A DNA stretch of 37,090 nt from Schoenoplectus triqueter (taxonomy: Eukaryota; Streptophyta; Magnoliopsida; Poales; Cyperaceae), in NCBI GenBank assembly GCA_964058805.1, contig CAXKVV010000203.1:1-37090 (forward strand), written 5' to 3'. A model generated the notes under the pieces. That model had not been told where the DNA came from and ran no database searches. It saw only the letters and a program-made list of their open reading frames with translations. This document shows positions 22,061 through 33,214 of the stretch, in pieces. The translations under genes and the position numbers were made by a program. Position 1 is the stretch's first letter. The number at the start of each line of letters is the position of its first letter.

Positions 22061-23173
22061 ATATATATAATATAATATGAGTTATCATGTATTTTAATAA
22101 TTATTTTATATCACTCATTTTACACATTATCATTATACACATTAAATGATTTATTATGCACATTAACGGTATGAACTAAATACTATATAAAGTGAAAGGT
22201 ATAATAAAGTCATTAATATACATAAATAATAAATTTGTATCGATGGCAAACTAACGGAAGTCGTACAAATTGAGTAAACGCCAGCCAAACTTCATTGCAC
22301 ATTAAATTTGGGTTAAAATTCATTAGCAACAGTTTAATTTGAAAAAGTCAGCAAAGCATTCACACGTCCAATTTAAAAGTAAATAGATAAAATATAAAAT
22401 GTTATGTTTTAATTTTAGTAAAATTTATTTAATTCGATAATTTATTAAATGTTACAAAAATATAGCTTATTATAATAACATATATATTATGTTATTTTTA
22501 ATATATACGATATGCATAAATATATTACAGCACGTTTCAAATGCAGGATACCAAAATTGTAACTAACTTTTGAGTTTGACCAACCTTGTCCAAGTTATCA
22601 ATGGATCTTCTCATCTTCAACCACCACCCAAAAATAATTGCCCCCAGGTCTAAGCAAGCAACTTATAGTTATAATCTATCCACGTAATACTATAAAACAA
22701 TTATTGGTACATACCACTTGGAAAGCACGGGACTTGCCTTTCCTTGCCTTTTGTTAGAAGTGAAAATAATTGGGGGTGTGCTTTAGATATATATATTATA
22801 TAGTCGCCAAGTGTCGTTTTTTACGAAGTGGAGACTGGAGACAGACATCTTTAGGTAAACTTTGGTAGAGTCCAGCGACTCTGGAATACTTTGCTCTAGA
22901 ATATCAACTTAGTACTTGGAGATGGACTAATATATATTCATTCAGAAATTTAATATAAGCATAGCAATCAAATCATAATTATTGCTGAAATTTCCTTTAT
23001 AATAGTATTAATTAAGTAATATTATAAAAGAATTAAAAATATCTTCGATAATCGAGGTCCCACCGAAAAGATTTCATTTTTTTTGGTTTAACGATATACT
23101 CCAAATATTGATATGTTTTCACAAAACTAATCTAACAAAATAGTAATTTTTGAAAAAATAAAACAGTTATTTG

Positions 23174-23211
<38 letters not shown>

Positions 23212-23215
23212 TACA
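22061..23215. other. Intergenic DNA, no gene recognised
   Basis: AT-rich with short TA runs. It ends in (TA)n at about 23174-23191 and (GA)n at about 23192-23210, directly before the next palindromic element. Confidence 0.45.
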
Positions 23216-23549
23216 GATACTGTGAGATTAACTCAAAAAATATATCAAATCATCTCTAAATTTTAATTAAAATTATTTATATGAAAATCTCATGAGATGC
23301 AAAAATTTGGAGCGTTTTGAGCTTTTTAATTCGTGGTTTTTAATTTTTGAAAATCAGCTCTAAAAATAATAATAAAATATTTAATATTTGAACACCATTT
23401 TAGAAAATTAAAAACGGTGGGTTAAAAAGCTCAAAACACTCCAAATTTTTTCATCCCACAAGATTTTCATATAAAAAATTTAATGAGTATGATAAATTAA
23501 AATTTGGAGATGATTTGATTTATTTTTTAAGTTAAGCTCACATATTAAA
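23216..23549. mobile_element. Palindromic MITE, family C (single copy here)
   Basis: The left arm, TGTGAGATTAACTCAAAAAA then ATCAAATCATCTCTAAATTT and TTTGGAGCGTTTTGAGCTTT, is matched in reverse complement by the right arm (AAAGCTCAAAACACTCCAAA, AAATTTGGAGATGATTTGAT, AAGTTAAGCTCACA). Sequence unrelated to family A, but the same fold-back build and also next to (TA)n/(GA)n. Confidence 0.68.
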
Positions 23550-23689
23550 TTATTTTATTCAGTTTGACAATAGGATTCCGTCTCGATACGAATTTTGACT
23601 CACAAATACAGTCATGATACATTTTAATCATGTGATCTGTTAAGTCATTTTCATACTCACAGAAAATATGGTCACACGAATTATGCCTC

Positions 23690-24115
23690 TCGGACCCAGG
23701 GTTATCCAGGGGGGGGGGGGAGCACGTGCCCCCCTGGATTTTGAAAAATAGTGTTTTTCTGTAATGTTTTCGATAATTTGCCCCCCCCCCTCCTCCTGAA
23801 TTGTCTGGTTATTTTTATTGAGAAAAAAATATTTAATACCGTGCATAATGAAATAATTATGCAAAGATATCAAAATATAAAGTTCCTTAGTCGAAAATTT
23901 TCTTCATCAACTTGATTATCTATTACTTTGAGCTTTATTTTATTGTTATTTTAATATATAAAATATTATTATTTAATAAAAAAAAATTATTAGTTAAGTA
24001 TATATATTAAATTGTTAATTTTTTTTATTTAGTACCCGATTAGTTAATGGGTTTGAACCCGATAAGCCATTACAATCCGATAATTGTCCCCTCCCCCTAA
24101 TCAAAATTCTAGATT
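23690..24115 (+). mobile_element. TIR element, family D, copy 1
   Basis: Left end CGGACCCAGGGTTATCCAGG, right end CCCCCTAATCAAAATTCTAG; the latter read backwards gives the family terminal motif TAG(A/G)ATTTTGATnAGGGGG. The body shares GAGAAAAAAATATTTAATA and TTTATTTAGTACCCGATTAG with the copy at 30370. It carries a G-run (~23710) and C-runs (~23729, ~23781). Confidence 0.62.
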
Positions 24116-24717
24116 GTTATGTGTATCTGGTTAACATAACTTAATATATATTATTAGCGCAAACACATGTTATATGCAAACATTTATGAATACTTGTTGA
24201 CAATGTGATCTCGTACACTATGTTTATTTCTTTCAAGATTTTTATTATTATAATTGACTTAATATATATTAATATAACTTGTTATATATTACAAATTATG
24301 CGTATCATTCATAAGTAATTAGTTTAATAACTTTTTTATGGAAATATGGAGTCAAATCCGAAAATTTACTGAATTGGTTTATTATCTTGATAATTAAAAT
24401 TTAAATGATATGCCGTACTAGGATTCTAGAAAGAAAAATTCTATAATATATAGTAGTCCGACCAGTCTATTTATTGCTTGCTTTCCTCTTTGGCGCTTTT
24501 CTCTGCCGTCCCATTATTTCTTCCATTCCTTCGGCCAATCACCAATGCAATTTCTAGCACAGCTTTTTAGCAACAAAAGGCCAGCATATGCATACAAGCT
24601 GGAGATATTTTAATATTTTGCTTCATGTTTTTTCAGAAAAAGGATCGTTAATTCATCATATTTAGTTTCGTCTACTACTTAACAAGTTCGTTGATATATA
24701 ATAGTATAATTATTATT

Positions 24718-25110
24718 GTGGGTTATGCTCCGGTGAATCGCGAAGTATAAAATATTTTTTATATTTTACATCATTTTTTATTTATGAGTTTAAAATATTG
24801 ATCTAACTGTTCAAAATATTTTTCATAATCAAATATACTTGAAAGCTAAATTATATATTTTTATTAAAAAAAATCTATTTTTTTTCAGAGTTAGAAAATC
24901 GTTATTATTGATAATCATAAACTCAATGTATTTTCTACCCCTCAAAAGAAATCAAAAAATACTTTTTAAAAAATATAAATTTTAGTATCCAAGCATATCC
25001 TAATATGATAACACTTTGAACGATTTGACCAGTATTTTAAATTCAGAAATAAGAGATATAAGTGAAGTATAAAAATATTTTGTATTTCACGACTAACCGT
25101 AGATGACTCT
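24718..25110. mobile_element. Palindromic MITE, family A, copy 4 (old)
   Basis: The left end GGGTTATGCTCCGGTGAATC, then GCGAAGTATAAAA, matches the right end TTTTGTATTTCACGACTAAC in reverse. The inner arms keep family A order (GATCTAACTGTTC near the left, GAACGATTTGACCAG near the right) but are heavily mutated. Confidence 0.55.
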
Positions 25111-25735
25111 ATTTTTTAATTTTCTTATTAGGATCAGTTACATATAGTATACAATATATGTGATTTTATGACATAACGTTTTAAAAAAAAAATCGAGATG
25201 AATGCTTTATATAGACTATGTCAATTTTCTATTGAAGAAATTAAAATCTAGGAGTCTTGTTGTGAGCTCTAACAAGAAGTCTATAATAGAGCCTTGTTGA
25301 AGGGCTTTAGTAAGCAAGCTACGTGCTGATGTAGCAACACATCTTCTGAGATATAAGTGAAGTATAAAAATATTTTGTACTTCACGATTAACCGTAGATG
25401 ACTTTATTTTTTAATTTTCAACACATCTTCTGAATATGTTGTCCTTTTATACCTCAATATTCTGCGACATACATCATCACAGGCCTAATAGATCAGATCT
25501 AATAATTTTATTTTCACCTTTTATCTGATCTTCATGACCATAATGTAAGAAATAACGTTTTAAAAAAAAATCGAGATGAATGCTCTATATAGACTATGTC
25601 AATTTTCTATTGAAGAAATTAAAATCTAGGAGTCTTGCTGTGAGCTCTAACAAGAAGTCTATAATAGAGCCTTGTTGAAGGGCTTTAGTAAGCAAGTATA
25701 ACACCAGCTACGTACTGATGTAGCAACACATAATT
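25045..25735. repeat. Interleaved direct duplication A-B-A'-B'
   Basis: Block A (about 25045-25124, the right end of MITE A copy 4, containing AGTGAAGTATAAAAATATTT) recurs at 25349-25420. Block B (about 25170-25335, containing TTGAAGAAATTAAAATCTAG and AACAAGAAGTCTATAATAGA) recurs at 25549-25735 with an 11-base insertion. The copies are highly similar, so the rearrangement is fairly recent. Confidence 0.8.
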
Positions 25736-26338
25736 GAGACTTAAGAAATTAGAGCGACCACCTCCAACTCCAACCTCTTTTGTTTATGATAAGTTTATCC
25801 GAACTATAGATTTAGACAGTCACCATCTTTCCTTCTTTCCTTCTTCCCTTGCTCTGTTTCTAATTTGTAACATTATTATCACCTCAACCATAAATATCAA
25901 TTAACTACTTAAACATTAATGTTATGTCATCTAACATTTGTTTGTGTAATTATGGTTTAAAGAAAATTTATCGATTTCAGATTTCATCAATGAATGGATT
26001 GTCTAATTACTTTTGAAGTTCGAAAGTCACTCTTTTATTTTGTACATTATGACCAATAAACCTTTACTAATTATTTTCCACTACAATGTTGAAATTTAAA
26101 ACAATGTGGATGTGAATGAGAATTTCTAATACCATATTTCAAATTGGACTAATTCTGTTATGAATTGGAAGTAGTATCATTAATTTATTTATCAACGACA
26201 GTAATTTTTACGCATCGATCTCTCTTCATTAATGAGGGACAGTCAAATTTTGACGTAGGGGGTCAAAAATTAGATTTTTTCTTTCACGGGGTCAAAATTT
26301 TAAAAGCATGATCAATGATGTATAGTCATTTTTTCTAT
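25736..26338. other. Intergenic DNA, no gene recognised
   Basis: AT-rich. A short GGGGTCAAAATTT-type repeat pair near 26258-26300 may be an eroded transposon end. Confidence 0.4.
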
Positions 26339-26706
26339 GGACGGACTTAGGATTTTGATCAGATGAGGTCAGTAATCGAATTTAATAGTTTATCGGCTTC
26401 AAACCAATTAACTAATCGGATATTAAAAAACAATTAAAATAATATCTTATATATTTTAAAAATAATAAAAAATAAAAGTCAAACTAATAGATAATCATTA
26501 TGATGAAGAAAATTTTTTCTATAAGACTTTATATTTTAAAACTTCTACATAATTCTTTCATTATCCACAATATTAAATATTTTTTATAATGAAAAATAAT
26601 CAGACAATTTAGAAGAAGTCAAAAATTTAATCCAAGAGGATAAAATTAACAAAAATCTTAACCTAAAAATATTATTTTTTAAAATTCAGAAGGTCAACTG
26701 ACTCAA
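26339..26706 (-). mobile_element. TIR element, family D, copy 2 (opposite orientation)
   Basis: Starts GGACGGACTTAGGATTTTGA; on the minus strand it aligns with the copy at 30370 throughout, including GGTCAGTTGACC-like ends and AATATTTAATATTGTGGATA. The 26706 end appears truncated. Confidence 0.6.
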
Positions 26707-27274
26707 GAGAATTCTTTTGCATAAACCCTTGATTTCTTCGTGCAAATTTAAAAATATTACGTAAACTGAGCAATAAGGAAATTAATTTCACAAACTAAAA
26801 TGAGAAATTAGGAAATTGATTGTCAAAAATTAAAAGGATAAATTAGTCAATGAAAATCAATAAGCTGATGCATGTCGAATTGCAGATACATGTTAATTAA
26901 TCCCCGGAATTTTCATGAGGCCTGGTAAATTTTTCTGCAACGTAAATCACCAGTAAATTTACAATAAGTTCGAGTCTGAAGTACTGATTATCTAGTATTC
27001 AATACCAAAAAAAAAAAGCAAATAAGATTTTGTATTCTGAGTACTCTAAAGTCTAAAATATGTCTACTGCTCCTGTAACCTGATATACCTTTAAGGAATG
27101 TCCTAAAATCCGGTTTTGTTCGAGGTAAAACCATCCAATTTTACTTGTGCATGCAAAGGAACTTTTTCGAGTTTCAATCTACGAGTTCTCAAAATCCAGA
27201 ATATTTTTTTTTATAAAACGTGCTTCTTGCTAATAATTATAATATATATAGGGTGAGCTAGTTGTTTAATAATA
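26707..27274. other. Intergenic DNA, no gene recognised
   Basis: AT-rich. The last ~40 bases (27233-27268) are duplicated beyond the next MITE. Confidence 0.4.
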
Positions 27275-27688
27275 ATTATAAGAATTAGGCTGTGCTTTAC
27301 AAAGTACAAAAGTATTATGTGTTTTGCGCTCTATTTTTTATTTTAAATCAAAAATGATCGATCCAAACTGCTCAATCTAATCTCCATATCAAAATCTATT
27401 AGTAAGCCAAATTTTATATTTTTTTAAATTTATTTGCTTTTTTTTAATAGGGGAAAAATCATCATTTTGGATGAATCAGAATTCTCAGATCAAGTCATTT
27501 TCTCTTCATCAGAAAAAATATCAAAAAAATTCTAAAAAATATAAAATTTGATTTACTAATAGATTTTTATATGAAGATTAGATTGAACGATTCGGATCGA
27601 TTATTTCTGATTTGAAATTAAAAATAGAACGTAAAATACATAACGTTTTTGTGCTTTGCAAAGTACCATAGTCGGACTCATAATTATA
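27275..27688. mobile_element. Palindromic MITE, family A, copy 5 (old)
   Basis: Left TAGGCTGTGCTTTACAAAGT and right TGTGCTTTGCAAAGTACCAT are complementary and keep the palindromic end design, with TTCGCGAA replaced by TTTGCAAA. The inner arms (TGATCGATCCAAACTGCTCA; TGAACGATTCGGATCGATTA) follow family A order. Confidence 0.66.
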
Positions 27689-28710
27689 ATATATATATAG
27701 GGCGAGCTAGTTGTTTACAATAAGAGTTTCGCTTGTTTGTACTCGTGTATTCCCCAAGCTAATTGGATTACAAAATTTTAAAGAGAGAGATCTGGCTCTG
27801 GAGATGGAGATGGAGATGCACATTTTCTCTTCTCTTTTTTTTTTATGTGAAGTTTATTTATCGCGCCACGCGATCTTCTTTCTTTTTCATTTTTGTTGTT
27901 GTTTTTTCTTTCTTTATTTTTCTGTTCGAAGTTTTTTTGTAGTGTCCACGAATTTGGAAACTGCAAGAAATTTTTTAATTGTACTGGCAACCCACTCCTT
28001 TTATGAAAATATTAAAATAATATATCTATAATTATTTTAATTAAAATGAACATGAAACCAAATTCGAACTTAAATATTTACTATGATGCGAGCATAGAGG
28101 CAGCGCTCTGGATGACACACTTATGGAAAGCTTACAGTACCAAATCTAGTTAGATTTAATAAATGCATGTACTAGAAAATTTCATTCGACTTTAGAATTG
28201 CTACCTTCCATGCAGACATGTAGAATTATTCATAAAAGCAGCGTTTTATTTATAACTGCGGGTGTCATCTCCACTTGATTTTTGTGAAAGAAATTAAGGG
28301 GAAAAACATGATATTGGCAGTCTACATGTTTAGGAGTAAATTAATGCATATAAAGTATAAACAGTAAGAGGCACTAACTAGATAGTGATTATGATATTTT
28401 GACTAGAAAAATAAAAAGAAAAGAAAGAAACAGATTTAATGGATTTCTAATTGGAATCAGGTCGGTGTACCATGCCCTATCAAAACGGGGCACTTGGCAT
28501 GAAATAGTGACCTCCTTAAATATAAAGGTTATGTAAGGTTCTTTCTTGGCTTCTAAAAAGATAAAATTAAAACTTTAAAAGATCAAAGAATAAATAAAAT
28601 TAGAAAAACAAAAAAGAACAAGAAAAGATTCAAATAGGACCAAAATAAGTTTTCTTTAACATTGCGCTTTCGAGTTAGAATTAGAAAGAAGAGAAGGGAT
28701 TAGTTGATAA
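27689..28710. other. Intergenic DNA, no gene recognised
   Basis: An open frame at 27711-28031 is a T-rich, Phe-rich run without recognisable content. Otherwise AT-rich with no clear features. Confidence 0.4.
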
Positions 28711-29050
28711 TGGTTTATTTTGACAACCTTGACAATGGACCTCTAAATAAATACAAACAAATCTTAAAAATGAAAAAAAGTTTATAGATGTATTTTTCTA
28801 CCTTTAGATTGATGGTCATTCAAATTTAATATAATTTCATTATCATTTGATAGTCCATCAAAGATCATTAAATTGAAACCGTTGTAAATTATTTGAAAAT
28901 TTGATGGTCTTTGATGAACTATCAAATGATAATGAAATTATATAAAATTTGAATGACCATCAATCTAAAAGTAAAAGAACACATCTATAAATATTTTTTA
29001 TTTTTAAAATTTTTTTTATATTTATTTAGATATTCATTGTCAAAATAACT
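28711..29050. mobile_element. Palindromic MITE, family B, copy 2
   Basis: Its ends and arms match the copy at 7168-7512 (CTCTAAATAAATACAAACAA, TTATCATTTGATAGTCCATC, TGAACTATCAAATGATAATG). The loop reads TTGAAACCGTTGTAAATT, the reverse complement of the other copy's loop, so the two are inserted in opposite directions. Confidence 0.75.
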
Positions 29051-30023
29051 CATTGTATGGATCCCACTCTAGAAAGAAAGAAATGGTAAAGGGTGGAAAA
29101 GAAAAAGGTTTATATTTGTTAACCTTCAAAATGGGCTGACAAACTTTTACCAAAATTAATAGAAGAAGTCACTTCTAACTTTTTACCAAAATGAGTAGAT
29201 TGAGGGTGTGTTTGACACAATTAAAAATTCAGAGACTAACTTATAAAAACATGAAAGTTTGGAGGGTGTAAAATCATTAGCCTTATAATATATCTCAAGA
29301 GAAAGGTGCAGAGCTCCTATTCTCTTCTTCCTCTTCTCCCCCCACCCCCCGCCTTCGGTGACCTCGTCTCCCTTTGGGAGCATGGCCTAAGACATTATTT
29401 GATTTAAGTAATTTCAAAATGTAAGCTTATTTATAACAAAAAAAAAATTAGTTTGTATTTCCTAGAAATTTCATCAAATATACTTAGTTAATGAATGCTA
29501 CAAAAGTTTAATTTTTTTATGAATGATTGAAATAATCTTAAATTTTATTATTTTCTTTGTTGTTTGCATAATATTATGGGAATAGTTGAAAGCTGAAATA
29601 CAGATATAGTAGTTAATGCCGATATTATTATTGGAGTTAGAAGTATTTAAGCTTGACAATAAGATATTGTACAAATTAAATAAATAAGTTGAACAATAAA
29701 TCTATTAACATAAATAATAAATCATTCAATATAAATAATAAAATGGGTATTGAAGATGCAATATAACTCCCAAATAATTTCATAATAATATAGATCAAAT
29801 TTAATATCTTGAATTGGAGATTATAATTATATATAATTTTGTCAAAATTGTTATGCTAAACCGTTATTACAATAGCAAGCTCATACTTAACAAAAGAAAA
29901 GATTAATTTCGCACATATCATTTCCATTAATTGCTTTCAAATAAATCCGACGGTCATTCTTTTATAACAATTTTACAATAGCAGTAACAGCTCTAATAGA
30001 ACTATGGATGCTATCATTAGTAT
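29051..30023. other. Intergenic DNA, no gene recognised
   Basis: The open frame at 29183-29383 (-) crosses a C/T-rich stretch with no recognisable protein. The rest is AT-rich. Confidence 0.4.
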
Positions 30024-30320
30024 TGAGGAGTTGGTAATCTTGAGTTGGCAAAATCTGACTAGATCTGATTTGAAAAAACTGTTTGATCTATCCGGAAAGA
30101 ATCTGATTTGATCTGATTTTTTAGAAAAAGTCAAACTAATCTGATACAATCCGAACCCAGCCTGATCCAATCTGAACCGAGATTAAATGACTTGTAACTC
30201 AATAAAAAATAATTTAAAATCTAAAAAATTAATATATAAATCGATCTGATCCTATCCAACTCTGACTCAAACCAATCCGATTTTTTTTCAGAAGGTCAAC
30301 TCAACCTGATTGCCACCTCT
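30024..30320. mobile_element. hAT-like MITE relic (low certainty)
   Basis: Left GAGGAGTTGGTAATCTTGAG with GTTGGCAAAATCTGACT, right TGATTGCCACCTCT; the right end reversed (AGAGGTGGCAATCA) resembles a common hAT MITE terminus. The interior repeats ATCTGATTTGATCTGAT and ATCCGAACC motifs. No clear target duplication. Confidence 0.35.
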
Positions 30321-30369
30321 AAATACTCTTCCTAGTTACAAGATTATGAATCTTATATCTTAAGGACCA

Positions 30370-30796
30370 GGGGCGGATGTAGTAATGATCAGGGGGTCAG
30401 TTGACCCCTTCTAAATTTTTAAAAGTAGTATTTTTAGACTAATATTTTATTAATTTGACTTCCTTTGAATTTAACTTTTGACCATCCTGAATTATCTGAT
30501 TCTTTTGATTGAGAAAAAAATATTTAATATTATGGATAATGAAGTAATTATATAAATGTTTCAAAATTTTAAGTTCTGTAGTGGAAAGTTTTCATAATTG
30601 ACATGATTATATATTATTTTGAGTTTTATTTTTATTATTTCTAATATATAAAAAGATATTATTTTAATATTTTTTATTAGGTAAGAATATATGTTAATTT
30701 TTTTTTATTTAGTACTTGATTAGTTAATGAATTTAAATCTAATAAATTATTACAATCTGATTATTGATCCCCTGATCGAAATCCTATATCTGTCCC
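30370..30796 (+). mobile_element. TIR element, family D, copy 3
   Basis: Left GGGCGGATGTAGTAATGATC then AGGGGGTCA; right TGATCCCCTGATCGAAATCC then TATATCTGTCCC. The ends are inverted repeats of each other. No coding capacity. Confidence 0.66.
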
Positions 30797-32834
30797 TATT
30801 AAGGATAATATATAATCAGAGTTATTCATTGTGACTTAGTATTAAAAGACTGCACGTAATTTCGTAATTTTTTGTTGTATATTTAATCAATGTTTTGGAG
30901 AATATTTTTCATATTTTAAAACAAAAACAAGTATTTTTTTCCGTTCGTTAAAAAGTACCACAATCAAATTTGAATCAGTGTGATAGTCATTTATCGTTTT
31001 ATGAAGTAATATTAGTATTTAGGTTTAACTAATTCTAATGACTTTTTGTATGGAAACCATTAAATTTCAAGTTGACTCAAATAAATGTAACACCAAAATT
31101 GTACGCAAGCAATACCCTCTAAATTGTCAGATTACAGACTTTGAGCTCTTCGAAACTTGATACTTCTATGTCATATTATCAATTGTTAAAAAAAATAGAT
31201 AATTTTACTGGCATATACATGAAGATTTGTTATTTGCGGTGATGTGCAAAGATGCTACTCCTTATTTTGGAGATTTTGTTTAAATAAAGTATGGTATTCG
31301 GTCTTGATATGAGATTGTTCATTTGATTAAACTATGAAACTAGAGTAATTGATCTCGTCTGTCCTGGTTTTAAATGTTTCTATTAAAATATTTAAAACCT
31401 TACCTCTTGTTATTTTATGATCAGCGTTGTTAATGCATAGATCGATCATTATATACCAAAATAGTATAATTTAACCATCCATTTTTCTCTCACCCAGCCT
31501 TGATGATTTCTCTCTACAAATTTAAGAAAAAAAATCATGCTGAAAAGCTTTAGAACTTACTTGAAGTCCTTAAAGATAAATTAAATTGACCATTTAATTT
31601 ATCACATATATTTATGTGATATGATATTTTATAAGGACGTAACTGAGAATCCTGCAAAAAAAAAAAACAACTTCATGCAATTTGGGAACAATCCTCGCCC
31701 ATTAGTCCATTGCTTCACCTTTTATCAAAGTTTGTGGCATTTTAAAAATATATACTTTTCGATGGCAGACTCTAAGATAACATAAAATTGGAAGCTTGCA
31801 AAGCATCTCAATATTTTCCAAATAATTAAGCAAACATCTGGACATGAAATTATCATTTATTCGGAATGGTTAGTCCGGATAAATAAATAAAAATAAAAAA
31901 GATAAATAAATAACACCACATTGATATCAATTAGGTTCGGATCGATCCTCTTATTATATATAGTTAGTGTCTATTACCATCTCGAAACACTCAAAAGATG
32001 TAGAAACCATTTCTCATAAAATTTATCAACCACTTTATATTTTTGGGAAAAAATATATAATTATATCAGAAATGGATGGGTTTATTTCCATTAGGTGCTT
32101 ATGATAGAGATTGAGAGCTAAAACCACCAGCGATAAAAAGGAACACTTGATTTGTAACTTGTCAAATAAATACACATGCTTCTAGTCATTAACATTATTG
32201 TCAGCTTTATGTTCTTATTAACCAAATATAAACTCACTTTTTTTTTGTTTAAAAGATGCAAGTTTTTAACAATAAAAAAATGTAATTTACTTTACCCATA
32301 GGTGCTTATGATAGTTTTGCCACGTGAAATAAATACAAGAGGACTGAAATAGAAGTTTATAATATTGCACCTCACATTATGGCATTCTGCTTATATCGAA
32401 ATAAATAGATAAATAAATAAACACGTTAAAAAAAATAAAGGCTTTTGCAATGATCATTAGGTGATTGATAGTGAGCCCAAAGCAATATTGTAATGTTATT
32501 CATCCCAATTCCCAGAGAAAGAGCCCAGCCTTTAATTCATAAAATAAAATAGCTTCAGTTTGCCCTCTCAAGGTAAAAGGCTAAAGCAGGTTGCTTTCTG
32601 CTTGTCCTTCTGGTGCAGTTTTCTTTTCGAGTTTTATAATTTTCATTAAATATATACGGAACCTTAACTTGTCAGTGCTCGTGCGTGACAAATTAAGTGG
32701 TCATGGCATGTGTCAAATTATATGGATTGCACGCACAAACCATCGCATGGGCTGGATTGATGGGGGACTTTAGGCCCCTCGTAGTAACATCGGACCAAAT
32801 GATATGCATATTTATATTGATAAAATTTGAAGGG
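30797..32834. other. Intergenic DNA, no gene recognised
   Basis: AT-rich. The frame at 32591-32773 and an overlapping frame to 32882 are short and unrecognisable. Confidence 0.4.
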
Positions 32835-33214
32835 AGTTGGATTATAGTATCATATGTAGTACAAATTATCTGTATGTTATAGATTATTTTTCAGTTTTCT
32901 TAAATTTAAATAGTTTATTCAACCTTTTAAAATATTTTTTATATAAAAATTTAGTTATAAATCAAATTATATATTTTTTTTATTTTTTTTACTAATTTTT
33001 AAAATATCTAGAAAATCACTTGATTTAATCATTATAAACAAGTGATTTTCTAACCATCTAAAAAAATAATATAAAATATAATATTTGATCTATAACAATA
33101 TTTTTATATAAAAATTATTTTGAGTGATCTGATCAATAATTTGAACTTTAAAAATGATAAAACATTGTGTAGCACATGAGCCATTCGTGTTACGTGTAGC
33201 ACGATAGCCAAACT
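32835..33214. mobile_element. Palindromic MITE, family A, copy 6 (oldest)
   Basis: The right end GTGTAGCACGATAGCCAAAC read backwards aligns with the left AGTTGGATTATAGTATCATA. The inner arms ATTTTTTATATAAAAATTTA and TTTTTATATAAAAATTATTT pair, with a loop near 33020. Membership rests on the arrangement and the terminal motif. Confidence 0.45.

Noticed and set aside
27711..28031. 106-residue Phe-rich open frame
   Set aside because: Low-complexity T-rich sequence without gene context or recognisable motif.
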